A stretch of DNA of 15,813 bases from JBHHZI01 sp046757965. Its GTDB lineage: Bacteria; Acidobacteriota; Polarisedimenticolia; SMYD01. The position numbers were made by a program, and so were the translations under genes. Location of the stretch: positions 1-15,813 of the forward strand of contig JBHHZI010000072.1 of the NCBI GenBank assembly GCA_046757965.1, read 5' to 3'. The notes beneath the pieces are model-generated. The model worked only from the letters and a program-made list of their open reading frames with translations. It did no database searches and was not told the origin of the DNA. Of this stretch, positions 7,319-15,071 are shown one piece after another (the first letter of the stretch is position 1; each line of letters opens with the position of its first letter).

Positions 7319-7715
7319 CTCCGGCCCGTTCGAAGCAGACCGCATGGTCGCGAGACCGTCCGGCCCGGCTCACTCGTCGGAGGCGGCGATCCGCTTGCGG
7401 TTGCCCCCACCGCCGGCGGTGTCCCCACCTGCGCGCTCTCCCGCCCGTCCGTCCTGCCGTCTCCGGCGGCCTTCACCGGGCCGGCAGACTCTGCTTGAAT
7501 GTCGTCTCCTTCGTGGCCGGCGCGTAGGCCTTCCACCGACCGCGCCGGGTACCCGCCAGCGATTTCGTGTATTCGTGCGCGGGAAGTCCCATATTCGTCA
7601 TTGATGGGCCCGGCAGGGCATCGTAGTTTTCAGGCACCGGAGATACGACACACCCTCCCGGGTGTCCGAGCGGAGACGCACCATGGGGTGCTCTCCCCAG
7701 GGGGAGTTCTCACAG
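7319..7715. other. GC-rich non-coding stretch between the pilin and bcs-like operons
   Basis: About 400 bases without a convincing gene; frames open here show no motif and no ribosome-binding site. It contains a perfect 14-bp palindrome, CACCGCCGGCGGTG, at 7408-7421; a small GNRA-loop hairpin, GGTC-GCGA-GACC, at 7346-7357; and a hairpin at 7650-7665 described separately. I see no T-run terminator after the pilX-like gene and no strong sigma70 promoter. TTGATG at 7601 has only a poor -10 partner. I looked for a c-di-GMP riboswitch and did not recognise its conserved segments. Read-through from the pilin operon therefore remains possible. Confidence 0.4.
7650..7665 (+). promoter_or_regulatory. 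Small hairpin in the bcsA-like leader
   Basis: ACACCC (7650-7655) and GGGTGT (7660-7665) can pair around a TCCC loop. The hairpin lies 6 nt before a GGAG (7672-7675) and about 35 nt before the better AGGGGGAG ribosome-binding site (7699-7706). It could influence translation initiation or be incidental in GC-rich DNA. Confidence 0.25.
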
Positions 7716-10037
7716 ATGTCCTTCATGGTCAAGCTGGCGATGGTCGCCGTGGTGCTGGCGGCAGCAGTGGTCCTCAGCCGCTGGGTGCCGCGCCATCCGC
7801 GCTGGCGCCCGGTGGTGATCATCCTCAACCTGCTCATCAGCGTCCGGTATCTCTGGTGGCGAGCCACCCAGACGCTCAACTGGGAGAGCGGCTGGGGCAT
7901 CGCCATCAGCCTGACCGTCTTCTGCGCCGAGATCTACGGCTTCCTCGTGGTCCTGCATCACTACACACTGGCCATGCGCGCCACGGACCACCAGGCACCG
8001 GATGCCGCGGCCGGCCGGCAACCAACCGTCGATGTCTTCATCACGACCTACGATGAGGACGTGGACATCCTCTACCGGACCATCGTCGGCTGCCAGGCGA
8101 TGGACTATGCGCGCAAGCGGATCATCGTCCTCGATGACGGCTGCCGGGCAGCCGTCGAGGCCCTCTGCGAACGTCTCGGTGCCAGCTATCTGGCCCGCCG
8201 GGAGCGCGCCGGGGCCAAGGCGGGCAACCTGAACCACGGCCTTTCGCACTCACTCGCCGATCTGATCGTCACCTTCGACGCGGATCATGTGCCGGTACGG
8301 ACATTCTTGTCGGAGACCGTGCTCTTCTTTCAGGACCGGGAGATCGCTCAGGTGCAGACGCCGCACCACTTCTACAATCCGGACCTGTTCCAGGACCGGC
8401 TGCATATCAAGGAGTACATCGCCAACGAGCAGGACATGTTCTACCACGTGGTCCAGCCGGGACGGGACGTGTACAACTCGAGCTTCTACTGCGGCTCGGG
8501 AGCCGTCTTTCGCCGGGTCGCCCTGCAGGAGATCGGCGGGTTCCCCACCAGCACGATCACCGAAGACCTGCACACCTCGATGCTGCTGCACAGCCGCGGC
8601 TGGCGATCGATCTATCTCAACAAGGACCTGTCCGCCGGCCTGGCTCCGGAGTCGTACGGCGCCTATCTGACCCAGAGGCGTCGCTGGGCCCGTGGCACGT
8701 TCCAGGTGATGTTCGCGCAGAAGGGACTCTTCCTGCGCCGCCTCAGCCTGATGCAGCGCCTCAACTACTTCGCCACCCTCTGGTACTGGCTGTACGGCTT
8801 TCCGCGCGTGGTCTACCTGGCAGCACCGCTGTTCTACCTGCTGTTCGGCCTGCGGCCCCTGGTGGTCGGCAACCTGACCGACCTCCTGACCTACTACCTG
8901 CCCCACCTGGCGGTCTCCATCGTCGCCTTCCAGCTCGTCAATCTCGGCCTGCGGCGCATCTTCTGGTCGGACGTCTACGAGTCGTCGATCTCGATGCAGG
9001 TCGCTCTCGCGGCGCTCACCGCACCGTTCTCCAGGAAGGTGACCTTCTCCGTGACCCCGAAGGGGGCGCAGGCAGCGGCCGCCTCGCCCAGGGAAACCTG
9101 GCGGCTGAGCTGGCCGGTCTGGATCCTCGCCGGCGCGGTGCTCTTCGGCCTCTCCCGGGGGATCACCTCGCTGGTCGTGGGGGGCATCGAGCAGGACGGC
9201 ACGCTCATCAACTCGGTCTGGGCCGCCTACAACCTCGTGGTGCTCGGCTTCGGCCTGCTCCTGCTCAAGCACCGTCCCCACCGCCGGGGCGCCGTGCGCC
9301 TGGCTCGCCGGCTCCCGTGCCGTCTGGCATGGCACGGGGGGCAGGTCTCGGCCGAGACCGTCGACGCCTCCGAGACCGGGCTGTCGTTCGTCCTCACGCC
9401 GGCTCGCTCCCTGCCGCCGTTTCTCGACGTCACCCTCGGAGATGACGAGGAGAAGCCATTGACGCTGCGCGCGCGCCTGGTGCGCTGCGACATCGACGAG
9501 CGGGGACGTCTCTCCGCCGCCGTCGATTTCGTCGATCGCACCGATCTCCAGCACCGCCGCCTGGTCGAGCGTCTGTTCTGCGCACCGGACGCGTGGGACG
9601 GGCCCCATGGCCTGACCATGGGGGCTCCCGAGCACCTGGCCCGAATCGTGCGCTCGGTCGCCGCCATCTTCTCGCGCCCGCGGGTTCTCCGACGCCTGGC
9701 TCCGCGGTTCCGGTGCCGGCTGGATGCAGCGATCCTGAGTGCGGACGGTTCCCGGCTCCCGGCGACGGTGGTCGACGTCAGCGGCCAGGGTGCCGCCCTG
9801 CGCCTGCACACCGCCGCCCGGTTGCCCTCGCCGGAACAGTTCGCGGTGACCATCGCATGGAACGATGTGGAGCGCACGACGTTCAAGGCCCGGATCCGGA
9901 CGGGCCGCAACGGCGCGCACGGAGAGCATGTTCTCGGCATCGTCTTCCGCGACCTGGACGAGCAGCAACGCGGCGACCTGCGCAAGCACCTCTATGATGA
10001 TTCGACCCAGCGCTCGGCCCCGCGGATGGCATCGTGA
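7716..10037 (+). CDS. bcsA: BcsA-type cellulose/beta-glucan synthase (GT2) with two PilZ domains
   Basis: A 773-residue inner-membrane processive glycosyltransferase; in BcsA the reaction is UDP-glucose polymerisation to beta-1,4-glucan coupled to export. GT2 motifs, numbered from 7716: VLDDG (138-142), TFDADH (186-191, DxD), FYCGSG (257-262), TED (282-284, catalytic Asp) and QRRRW (320-324, acceptor-binding). FSVTPK (444-449) matches the BcsA gating loop FxVTxK. There are N-terminal helices, then several more around 355-515. The C-terminus has a PilZ domain with RGAVR (524-528) and DASETG (550-555), and a second with RLAPR (660-664) and DVSGQG (687-692). Both keep the c-di-GMP signature RxxxR...(D/N)xSxxG; ordinary BcsA has one. 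I chose the ATG at 7716 because AGGGGGAG precedes it by 9 nt; 7683 (GGAG, 7-nt spacing) and GTG 7662 are alternatives. The product may be cellulose or a related glucan. Confidence 0.88.
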   Translation: MSFMVKLAMVAVVLAAAVVLSRWVPRHPRWRPVVIILNLLISVRYLWWRATQTLNWESGWGIAISLTVFCAEIYGFLVVLHHYTLAMRATDHQAPDAAAGRQPTVDVFITTYDEDVDILYRTIVGCQAMDYARKRIIVLDDGCRAAVEALCERLGASYLARRERAGAKAGNLNHGLSHSLADLIVTFDADHVPVRTFLSETVLFFQDREIAQVQTPHHFYNPDLFQDRLHIKEYIANEQDMFYHVVQPGRDVYNSSFYCGSGAVFRRVALQEIGGFPTSTITEDLHTSMLLHSRGWRSIYLNKDLSAGLAPESYGAYLTQRRRWARGTFQVMFAQKGLFLRRLSLMQRLNYFATLWYWLYGFPRVVYLAAPLFYLLFGLRPLVVGNLTDLLTYYLPHLAVSIVAFQLVNLGLRRIFWSDVYESSISMQVALAALTAPFSRKVTFSVTPKGAQAAAASPRETWRLSWPVWILAGAVLFGLSRGITSLVVGGIEQDGTLINSVWAAYNLVVLGFGLLLLKHRPHRRGAVRLARRLPCRLAWHGGQVSAETVDASETGLSFVLTPARSLPPFLDVTLGDDEEKPLTLRARLVRCDIDERGRLSAAVDFVDRTDLQHRRLVERLFCAPDAWDGPHGLTMGAPEHLARIVRSVAAIFSRPRVLRRLAPRFRCRLDAAILSADGSRLPATVVDVSGQGAALRLHTAARLPSPEQFAVTIAWNDVERTTFKARIRTGRNGAHGEHVLGIVFRDLDEQQRGDLRKHLYDDSTQRSAPRMAS

Positions 10038-11842
10038 AGCAGTCCCGCCCAGCCCGCACCTGGCTTCGCATCGCCCTGCTCCTCGTCATCTTCTACCCGG
10101 TGGTCACTCCAGCCACGTCGATGACCCTCGAGGAGGCAAGGCGTCTGACGTGGGATCCCGCGACCCGCGCGGCGGGTATCGCCGCGCTGCGAGATCTGGT
10201 CGCGGCGGCCCCCACCGCCCGACCCGCCCGCCTGGAACTGGCCCGTGTCCTGACATGGGACCGCTCCACGAGAGACGAGGGCATCACGCGGTTGCGCGAC
10301 ATGGCGACACAGACCCCTGAGGATCCTCAGGTCGCCGAATCTCTGGCCGAGGTCCTTTACTGGCGGGAAACGACGCGCAGCGAGGCCATCGAGATGCTGC
10401 GCGCCCTCGTCCGGGACCATCCGGAGCAGGTCTCCGCGCAGCTCATCCTGGCCGAGGTGCTGTCCTGGAACCGGGCCAGCCGTCCCGAATCGATCGGGCT
10501 CTACCGGAAGGTGCTGGCTCATGACCCCTCCTCGACCCCGGCCCGGCTCGGCCTGGCGCGCGTCCTCTCCTGGACCGGCGATTTGCACAGTGCGCGGACC
10601 CTGTATGCCGGCACCCCCTCCGCCCTGCCCGACGATGAGGACGCCCGCCTCGGTCTGGCCGAGATCGAACGCTGGTCCGGACGTCCCCGGGCGGCCCTGC
10701 GCACACTGGAGCGTGCACAACCGTCGACCCGCGATCCGGCCGCCGCCTTGCAGCGGGCCCAGGCGTATGAAGATCTCGGACGGCCGGCGAAGGCCCTGAG
10801 CCAGTACGAGCAGGTCCTCGCCGTCTCCCCTGAATCGGAGACGGCGCGACTCGGCGCCGCACGGGCACGGCGGAGACTGGCTCCTCGGGTGGAGTTCGGC
10901 ACCGCGGGCAGCACCGAGTCCGGAGCGTCACGGACCAGCAAGGTCCGCATCGTCGAGGTACCGGTGACCTACTCGTACCACCCCGGGGCATCCGACGTGA
11001 CGATCACCGCCGGCGCCGGTCATGCGTGGTATGACAATCGCCGAGGCACGACCGAGGCCATCTTCGGCGGGCTGGGCCTGACGGCGGCCCTGGGCCATCA
11101 TCTCATCATCGACACCAGCGCCCGTTTTCACGATTTCGAGGAAGCCGACGGCGAGACCACCGGCGACATCGCCCTGAAGTTCTCTCCGGCGGATCGAATC
11201 AGCATCCGCGTGAGTGCCTCGCGCTCGCTGCTCACGGATTCCCGTCTGGCCGCCGCCGGTGAGCGGATCGGCGGCGTCTTCTACGGCCCCGTGGTGCGTG
11301 ATGAGATCTCCGTCGGCTTCTCGCTTCGCCCGGCTAGACGATGGGACACCTTCGTCCGCCTCGCCACAGGTAATCACGACGGCGACAACGTCGCAGACAA
11401 CGATCGAGACGCCATCTACGGTGGCTTCGGACGGACATTCCGGCCGGGACGTCACCAGCTCAGGCTGGGCTACGATCTCACGTGGCTGTCGTACGACCTC
11501 GACCTGAGCGGCTTCCCGCCGTCCGATCTCGGCGGCGACGGGATCACGACGCCAGGCGTCGGAGGGTACTTCTCTCCCGATGACTTTCTCAACCAGATGG
11601 GGCGAATCGATGTGGTCTGGAATCTGTCCGGCCGGTTCCACGTGATGTACGGCGGCGGCGCCGGCCGCCAGTCGGTCGACACCCTGGGGGGTGACGACGA
11701 CCGGACCTCGTCAGATGCTTATCTGGGAGTGTCGTGGCGATTCGGGTCGGGCTGGACCCTGCGTGCGCGCGCCACCTATCAGGACGTGGCCGCAGCCTTC
11801 GATCGGACGCGCCTGCGTCTGTTCCTCGCGCACCGATTCTGA
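10034..11842 (+). CDS. BcsC-like TPR plus outer-membrane beta-barrel polysaccharide exporter
   Basis: A 602-residue protein with an N-terminal signal (basic residues, then LRIALLLVIF, cut near Ala27-Ser29). A periplasmic TPR array follows at about 30-285, where Trp40, 75, 110, 145 and 180 are exactly 35 residues apart and Trp214 is 34 further. The rest (about 286-602) is alternating beta-strand sequence ending LRLFLAHRF, whose terminal Phe fits an outer-membrane barrel recognised by BAM. YFSPDDF (512-518) recalls the BcsC C-terminal domain. In cellulose systems the TPR part spans the periplasm and the 16-strand barrel exports the glucan. This one is about half the length of E. coli BcsC, mostly through fewer TPRs. 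The GTG start overlaps the bcsA-like stop (GTGA, 10034-10037), implying coupled translation and a shared pathway. A PgaA-like exporter is a less likely alternative. Confidence 0.78.
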   Translation: MKQSRPARTWLRIALLLVIFYPVVTPATSMTLEEARRLTWDPATRAAGIAALRDLVAAAPTARPARLELARVLTWDRSTRDEGITRLRDMATQTPEDPQVAESLAEVLYWRETTRSEAIEMLRALVRDHPEQVSAQLILAEVLSWNRASRPESIGLYRKVLAHDPSSTPARLGLARVLSWTGDLHSARTLYAGTPSALPDDEDARLGLAEIERWSGRPRAALRTLERAQPSTRDPAAALQRAQAYEDLGRPAKALSQYEQVLAVSPESETARLGAARARRRLAPRVEFGTAGSTESGASRTSKVRIVEVPVTYSYHPGASDVTITAGAGHAWYDNRRGTTEAIFGGLGLTAALGHHLIIDTSARFHDFEEADGETTGDIALKFSPADRISIRVSASRSLLTDSRLAAAGERIGGVFYGPVVRDEISVGFSLRPARRWDTFVRLATGNHDGDNVADNDRDAIYGGFGRTFRPGRHQLRLGYDLTWLSYDLDLSGFPPSDLGGDGITTPGVGGYFSPDDFLNQMGRIDVVWNLSGRFHVMYGGGAGRQSVDTLGGDDDRTSSDAYLGVSWRFGSGWTLRARATYQDVAAAFDRTRLRLFLAHRF

Positions 11843-11870
11843 CCGCCGGCGCGGCGAGCGCGTGCGGACC

Positions 11871-12626
11871 TCAGTGACCCAGAAACGTCAGCACGACGAA
11901 GAAGACACTCTTGAAGACGAGACGGAAGTGCTGCGTGAAATCCAGGGCCACGACGAACAGGAGCGGATAGAGAATCGCCGGATGACGGTCGAAGGCCGCC
12001 ACGACGCCATCGAACAGACCGGGGCGTCGCGCGAGGCGGGTCGCAATCATCCCGAAGAAGGCGCCGATGAGAGCCCCTGCAACCATGTCGGACGGATAGT
12101 GAAAGCCGAGGCCGACGCGCAACATCGACAGCACTCCGGCGCTTCCCAGACCGATCAGTCCCCAGGACAGACGCCACGCGAACAGACCCACGGCCAGTGC
12201 GAAGAAGAGCGCCGCATGGTCGGATGGAAACGCCCCGAAGCCGGTCATGCCGTCGACCAAGTGATTCCACCGGGTGGCATCGATCGGCACGACCAGCGAT
12301 TCCCGCGCCAGCGGACGCGGCCACTCGGTGCCGAAGGCGATGAGCCGGGTGCAGACGAAGGCAGCGGCGGTGCAGGTCGCCAGCGAGACGCAGCGCCGGC
12401 GGGACAGTCGCAGGCCGGGACGATCCGGCGCCGGGCCCTCGCCGAGGACCGGCATCCGTTGGCCGGCATGGCCCTCGAGATCGGTCCACCAGAGGAACAG
12501 CATCACGGTGACACATCCCACCAGGGGCACGGCGCCGGCCATCAGCAAGGCGACCTCGAAGGCGGACGGCGACGCCCCGATGGCGCCGTTGATCGCCAAC
12601 GCAAGGTGACGGTCCAACTCGGTCAC
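11871..12626 (-). CDS. PAP2-family (type 2 phosphatidic acid phosphatase) membrane phosphatase
   Basis: A 251-residue polytopic membrane protein. The PAP2 signature is visible in order: an RP pair at 104-105 (motif C1, with Arg94 upstream instead of a clearly placed Lys), PSDH at 134-137 (C2, usually PSGH, with the catalytic His) and RVGLGFHYPSD at 170-180 (C3, R-x5-H-x3-D with the nucleophile His176). The family dephosphorylates lipid phosphates such as undecaprenyl diphosphate, phosphatidic acid or phosphatidylglycerophosphate, with the active site facing the periplasm. Which substrate applies here cannot be told. The start is GTG at 12626 with GAGGG four bases upstream. It converges with the exporter gene (28-bp gap) and diverges from the CBS gene. 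Carrier-lipid recycling for envelope polysaccharides would fit, but that is inference. Confidence 0.82.
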   Translation of the reverse strand: MTELDRHLALAINGAIGASPSAFEVALLMAGAVPLVGCVTVMLFLWWTDLEGHAGQRMPVLGEGPAPDRPGLRLSRRRCVSLATCTAAAFVCTRLIAFGTEWPRPLARESLVVPIDATRWNHLVDGMTGFGAFPSDHAALFFALAVGLFAWRLSWGLIGLGSAGVLSMLRVGLGFHYPSDMVAGALIGAFFGMIATRLARRPGLFDGVVAAFDRHPAILYPLLFVVALDFTQHFRLVFKSVFFVVLTFLGH

Positions 12627-12666
12627 GCCGCCCTCATGCGGCGAAGATCGGCCGCCCGGCCGACCA

Positions 12667-12687
12667 GGTCAAGTCTGCCCCTTGACC
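12667..12687. promoter_or_regulatory. Operator-like inverted repeat GGTCAAG-N7-CTTGACC
   Basis: Perfect 7-bp arms at 12667-12673 and 12681-12687 are separated by 7 bp, in the divergent region between the PAP2 and CBS genes. The right arm contains the -35 hexamer of the plus-strand promoter. The left arm, read on the minus strand, offers the same TTGACC to the PAP2 gene, though its -10 partner there is poor. A dimeric repressor bound here would block the promoter. Confidence 0.45.
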
Positions 12688-12710
12688 GTCCGGGAGCGAC
12701 TCATCAGAAT
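12682..12710 (+). promoter_or_regulatory. Sigma70-type promoter of the CBS-domain gene
   Basis: TTGACC (12682-12687, 5 of 6 to consensus) and CAGAAT (12705-12710, 4 of 6) are spaced by 17 bp. The predicted start, near 12717, falls at the edge of a perfect 16-bp palindrome, GGCCCGCCGGCGGGCC (12719-12734). That palindrome would form a hairpin at the very 5' end of the message, only 2 nt before the GGAG (12737-12740) of the CBS gene. Confidence 0.45.
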
Positions 12711-12748
12711 GCCCGTCTGGCCCGCCGGCGGGCCGTGGAGACCGTGCC

Positions 12749-13213
12749 ATGAGAGTCGATGACGTGATGACCGCACCGGTAGTGACCGTCCGGGATCAGG
12801 CCACGGTCGCCGAGCTCCTCGTCCTGCTCACCGAGAAGCAGATCTCCGGAGTGCCGGTTGTCGACGATCGGGGAACTCTGACGGGCATCGTCTCCCGCCA
12901 TGACATCGTGATCGAGGAACTCAAGGCGATGAATGGGAAGGAGGACACGCGCACGCGGCTGGCCGGTATCCTCGACGCAGGGTACGTCACGGTGGCTGCG
13001 GAAGGCCTCAATTGCCGCTCGACCCGCGTGCGACAGATCATGACGCCTGCTTCGAGGATCCAGTCCTGCCGGCCGTCGATGCCCCTGCCACGCGCCTGCA
13101 TCATCATGGTGGAGAACCGCGTGCATCGGCTGCTCGTGCTGGCAGGGCGCAAGCTCGTCGGCATCCTGACCACCACCGACGTTGTCCGGGCGGTCGGCAA
13201 CGGCACCCTCTGA
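12749..13213 (+). CDS. Stand-alone two-CBS-domain protein
   Basis: A 154-residue cytoplasmic protein made of a CBS pair (Bateman module) and nothing else. CBS1 (about 1-57) opens VDDVMTAPVVTV and ends GIVSRHD (46-52). CBS2 (about 94-150) opens VRQIMTP and ends GILTTTD (138-144). Both closing segments match the G-h-x-(S/T)-x-x-D adenosine-nucleotide-binding pattern. The linker holds charged residues and two Cys (89 and 107), with a third at 117. Such proteins typically bind AMP, ATP or S-adenosylmethionine and regulate partner proteins. No partner domain is fused and the target is unknown. The ATG has GGAG 8 nt upstream. The gene converges on dsbD with a 28-bp gap. Confidence 0.85.
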   Translation: MRVDDVMTAPVVTVRDQATVAELLVLLTEKQISGVPVVDDRGTLTGIVSRHDIVIEELKAMNGKEDTRTRLAGILDAGYVTVAAEGLNCRSTRVRQIMTPASRIQSCRPSMPLPRACIIMVENRVHRLLVLAGRKLVGILTTTDVVRAVGNGTL

Positions 13214-13241
13214 ACTCGTCCGGTCCCGCTCGGCCGCCGGC

Positions 13242-15071
13242 CTAGAACGAGATCGCCGCCTCGGATTCGGGGACCCCGGTCCCCGACGTGAGCTGGCGAA
13301 TACGCTCGGCGAAGCGCTCGGGACCGACGTAACCCACCAGGCGCAGGTCCCGCCGCTCCTTGCCTCCGGCGTCGATGAACAGGATGGTCGGCGGCCCGTA
13401 GATGTCGTACTTCGCGATCAGATCCTGCACGGCGGACGACGATGTCCGCGTCAGATCGGCCTGCAGGGTGATCAGATCGGCGGCGGCATCGATGACGCGT
13501 GGATCGGTGAACACATTGTGCTCATACTCCCTGCACGGGACACACCAGTCCGCCGTGAAGTCGAGAAGCACCGGCTTTCCCTGGTCCCGGGCATCGTCCA
13601 CCGCGCGCGCACTGTAGTCATCGAAGGCAAGACGGGTCGACCCGGCGGGCCATACCCACCAGGCCGCCAGCGAGATCGCGACCAGCGCCACCGCGGTCCG
13701 GACCGCGACGAACCACGCCGCCCGGCTGCTACGCTCGTAGAATACGAGCCAGAGCGCCGACGCCGTGAGACTGGCCGGCAACAGCCAGAACCCGTACGGA
13801 CCCGGAAGTGACTGGCCGATGAACCAGGCCGCCGTCGCCAGCAAAGCGTGGCCGAACAGATGCTTGATGCCGTCCATCCATTCTCCGGCCCGCGGCAGCA
13901 GGGAGAGCCCCGCCGAGAAGCCACCCAGGAAGAGGTACGGGGTTCCCAGACCGAGAGACAGGACGAAGAACTTCCAGAATCCCAGCACCGCGTTGCCTTC
14001 CTGGGCGACGGTGACGAGGAGGCCGAGGACGAACGGGCCCAGGCAGGGCGCCGCCACCACGCCCACGACCAGGCCCATGAGATAGGCGCCCGCGGCCCCG
14101 CGCCGGGATCCCAGGCGCTGGGTCCCGGGAATCCGGAACTCGTACAGGCCGAACTGCGACAGCGACAGCAGGATCAGGATACCGCCCACCCCGGAGAGCA
14201 CCCAAGGATTCTGGAGCGCGGCACCGAACATGCCCCCGGTCAGGGCCACCACCACGCCCATGGTCGAGTAGGTGGTCGCCATGCCGAGGACGTACAGCGA
14301 GGCCAGCCCGAACGTGCCAAGAGTCGATCGCCCGACCTGCCCGCCGAAGAATCCCAGCGTGATCGGAATCAATGGATAGACGCACGGCGTCAGATTCAGG
14401 GCCAGTCCACCGAGGAACAGCGCCAGGAAGACGAGGGGCGTCGCGCCCTCGACCGCACCGGCGCCCTCACCAGGCGCGCTGTCCGTTCCGGCGGCCACGA
14501 CTCCGCCGAACTGCGCGAACACCTCCGGCCACTGCGGCGTCACCGGCTGCGTGAGCGACACCACCGGGATCTCGATGGAGAACGTCACCTCGGCCGGCGG
14601 CAGGCAGATGCGAGTGCTGCACGGCTGGTAGTCGAGCTTGCCGGAGAGGCGTCGTGGCCCGGTGTCGGCATCCGGGGCGGCGGCGACGGAGAACACCACG
14701 TAGAAGCGCCCCTGGTACACCTTCAGCGGATCGTCGGCGAACTCGAAGGTGACCATCTCTCCGGGGGGATAGGTCGCCTCCCCGATCTGCAGGCCAACCC
14801 CGCCGTCCACCTCGATGGCCGTCGGGATGAGATAGTCCGCGCTGGGCAGGTGGGCGTTGACGTGCCACCCGTCCAGGACATCGCCGGCCACGGCAACCTG
14901 CATCCGACCACCGGGATGCAGGGCCGAGAGGGAGGTGAAGACCGTCGGCGTGACGACCTCCTCGGGACGGGGCAGGTCCCCGTCGGCGCGCACCGGCGCC
15001 AGCCCACCCAGCAACAGCATGCAGGTGGCTCCCAGGAGCGCCTTGACGGGTTGTCGGACGATGTGCCGCAC
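13242..15071 (-). CDS. dsbD: Thiol:disulfide interchange protein DsbD
   Basis: An inner-membrane electron relay that carries reducing equivalents from cytoplasmic thioredoxin to periplasmic substrates such as DsbC/DsbG or cytochrome c maturation factors. From the GTG at 15071 it is 609 residues, with a signal peptide ending near VRADG (about residue 31). All three redox pairs are present: the alpha domain Cys151 and Cys156 (YQPCSTRICLPP); the membrane domain Cys230 (TPCVYP) and Cys343 (AAPCLGP), the first in LNLTPCVYPLIPIT; and the thioredoxin-like gamma domain CVPC at 510-513, with cis-Pro561 in GPPTIL. About eight hydrophobic helices lie between residues 211 and 475. The longer frame from a TTG at 15152 was rejected because it adds an unlikely leader, while GAGG sits 8 nt before the GTG. 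It converges with the CBS gene. Confidence 0.92.
   Translation of the reverse strand: MRHIVRQPVKALLGATCMLLLGGLAPVRADGDLPRPEEVVTPTVFTSLSALHPGGRMQVAVAGDVLDGWHVNAHLPSADYLIPTAIEVDGGVGLQIGEATYPPGEMVTFEFADDPLKVYQGRFYVVFSVAAAPDADTGPRRLSGKLDYQPCSTRICLPPAEVTFSIEIPVVSLTQPVTPQWPEVFAQFGGVVAAGTDSAPGEGAGAVEGATPLVFLALFLGGLALNLTPCVYPLIPITLGFFGGQVGRSTLGTFGLASLYVLGMATTYSTMGVVVALTGGMFGAALQNPWVLSGVGGILILLSLSQFGLYEFRIPGTQRLGSRRGAAGAYLMGLVVGVVAAPCLGPFVLGLLVTVAQEGNAVLGFWKFFVLSLGLGTPYLFLGGFSAGLSLLPRAGEWMDGIKHLFGHALLATAAWFIGQSLPGPYGFWLLPASLTASALWLVFYERSSRAAWFVAVRTAVALVAISLAAWWVWPAGSTRLAFDDYSARAVDDARDQGKPVLLDFTADWCVPCREYEHNVFTDPRVIDAAADLITLQADLTRTSSSAVQDLIAKYDIYGPPTILFIDAGGKERRDLRLVGYVGPERFAERIRQLTSGTGVPESEAAISF

Noticed and set aside
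7319..7661. Possible c-di-GMP riboswitch before the synthase gene
   Set aside because: I could not find the conserved GEMM segments or stem arrangement; the suggestion rested only on the function of the downstream gene.
8250..9989. 579-codon minus-strand frame opposite the synthase gene
   Set aside because: Antisense shadow of a gene with complete GT2 and PilZ motifs; the predicted product is low in complexity and hydrophilic.
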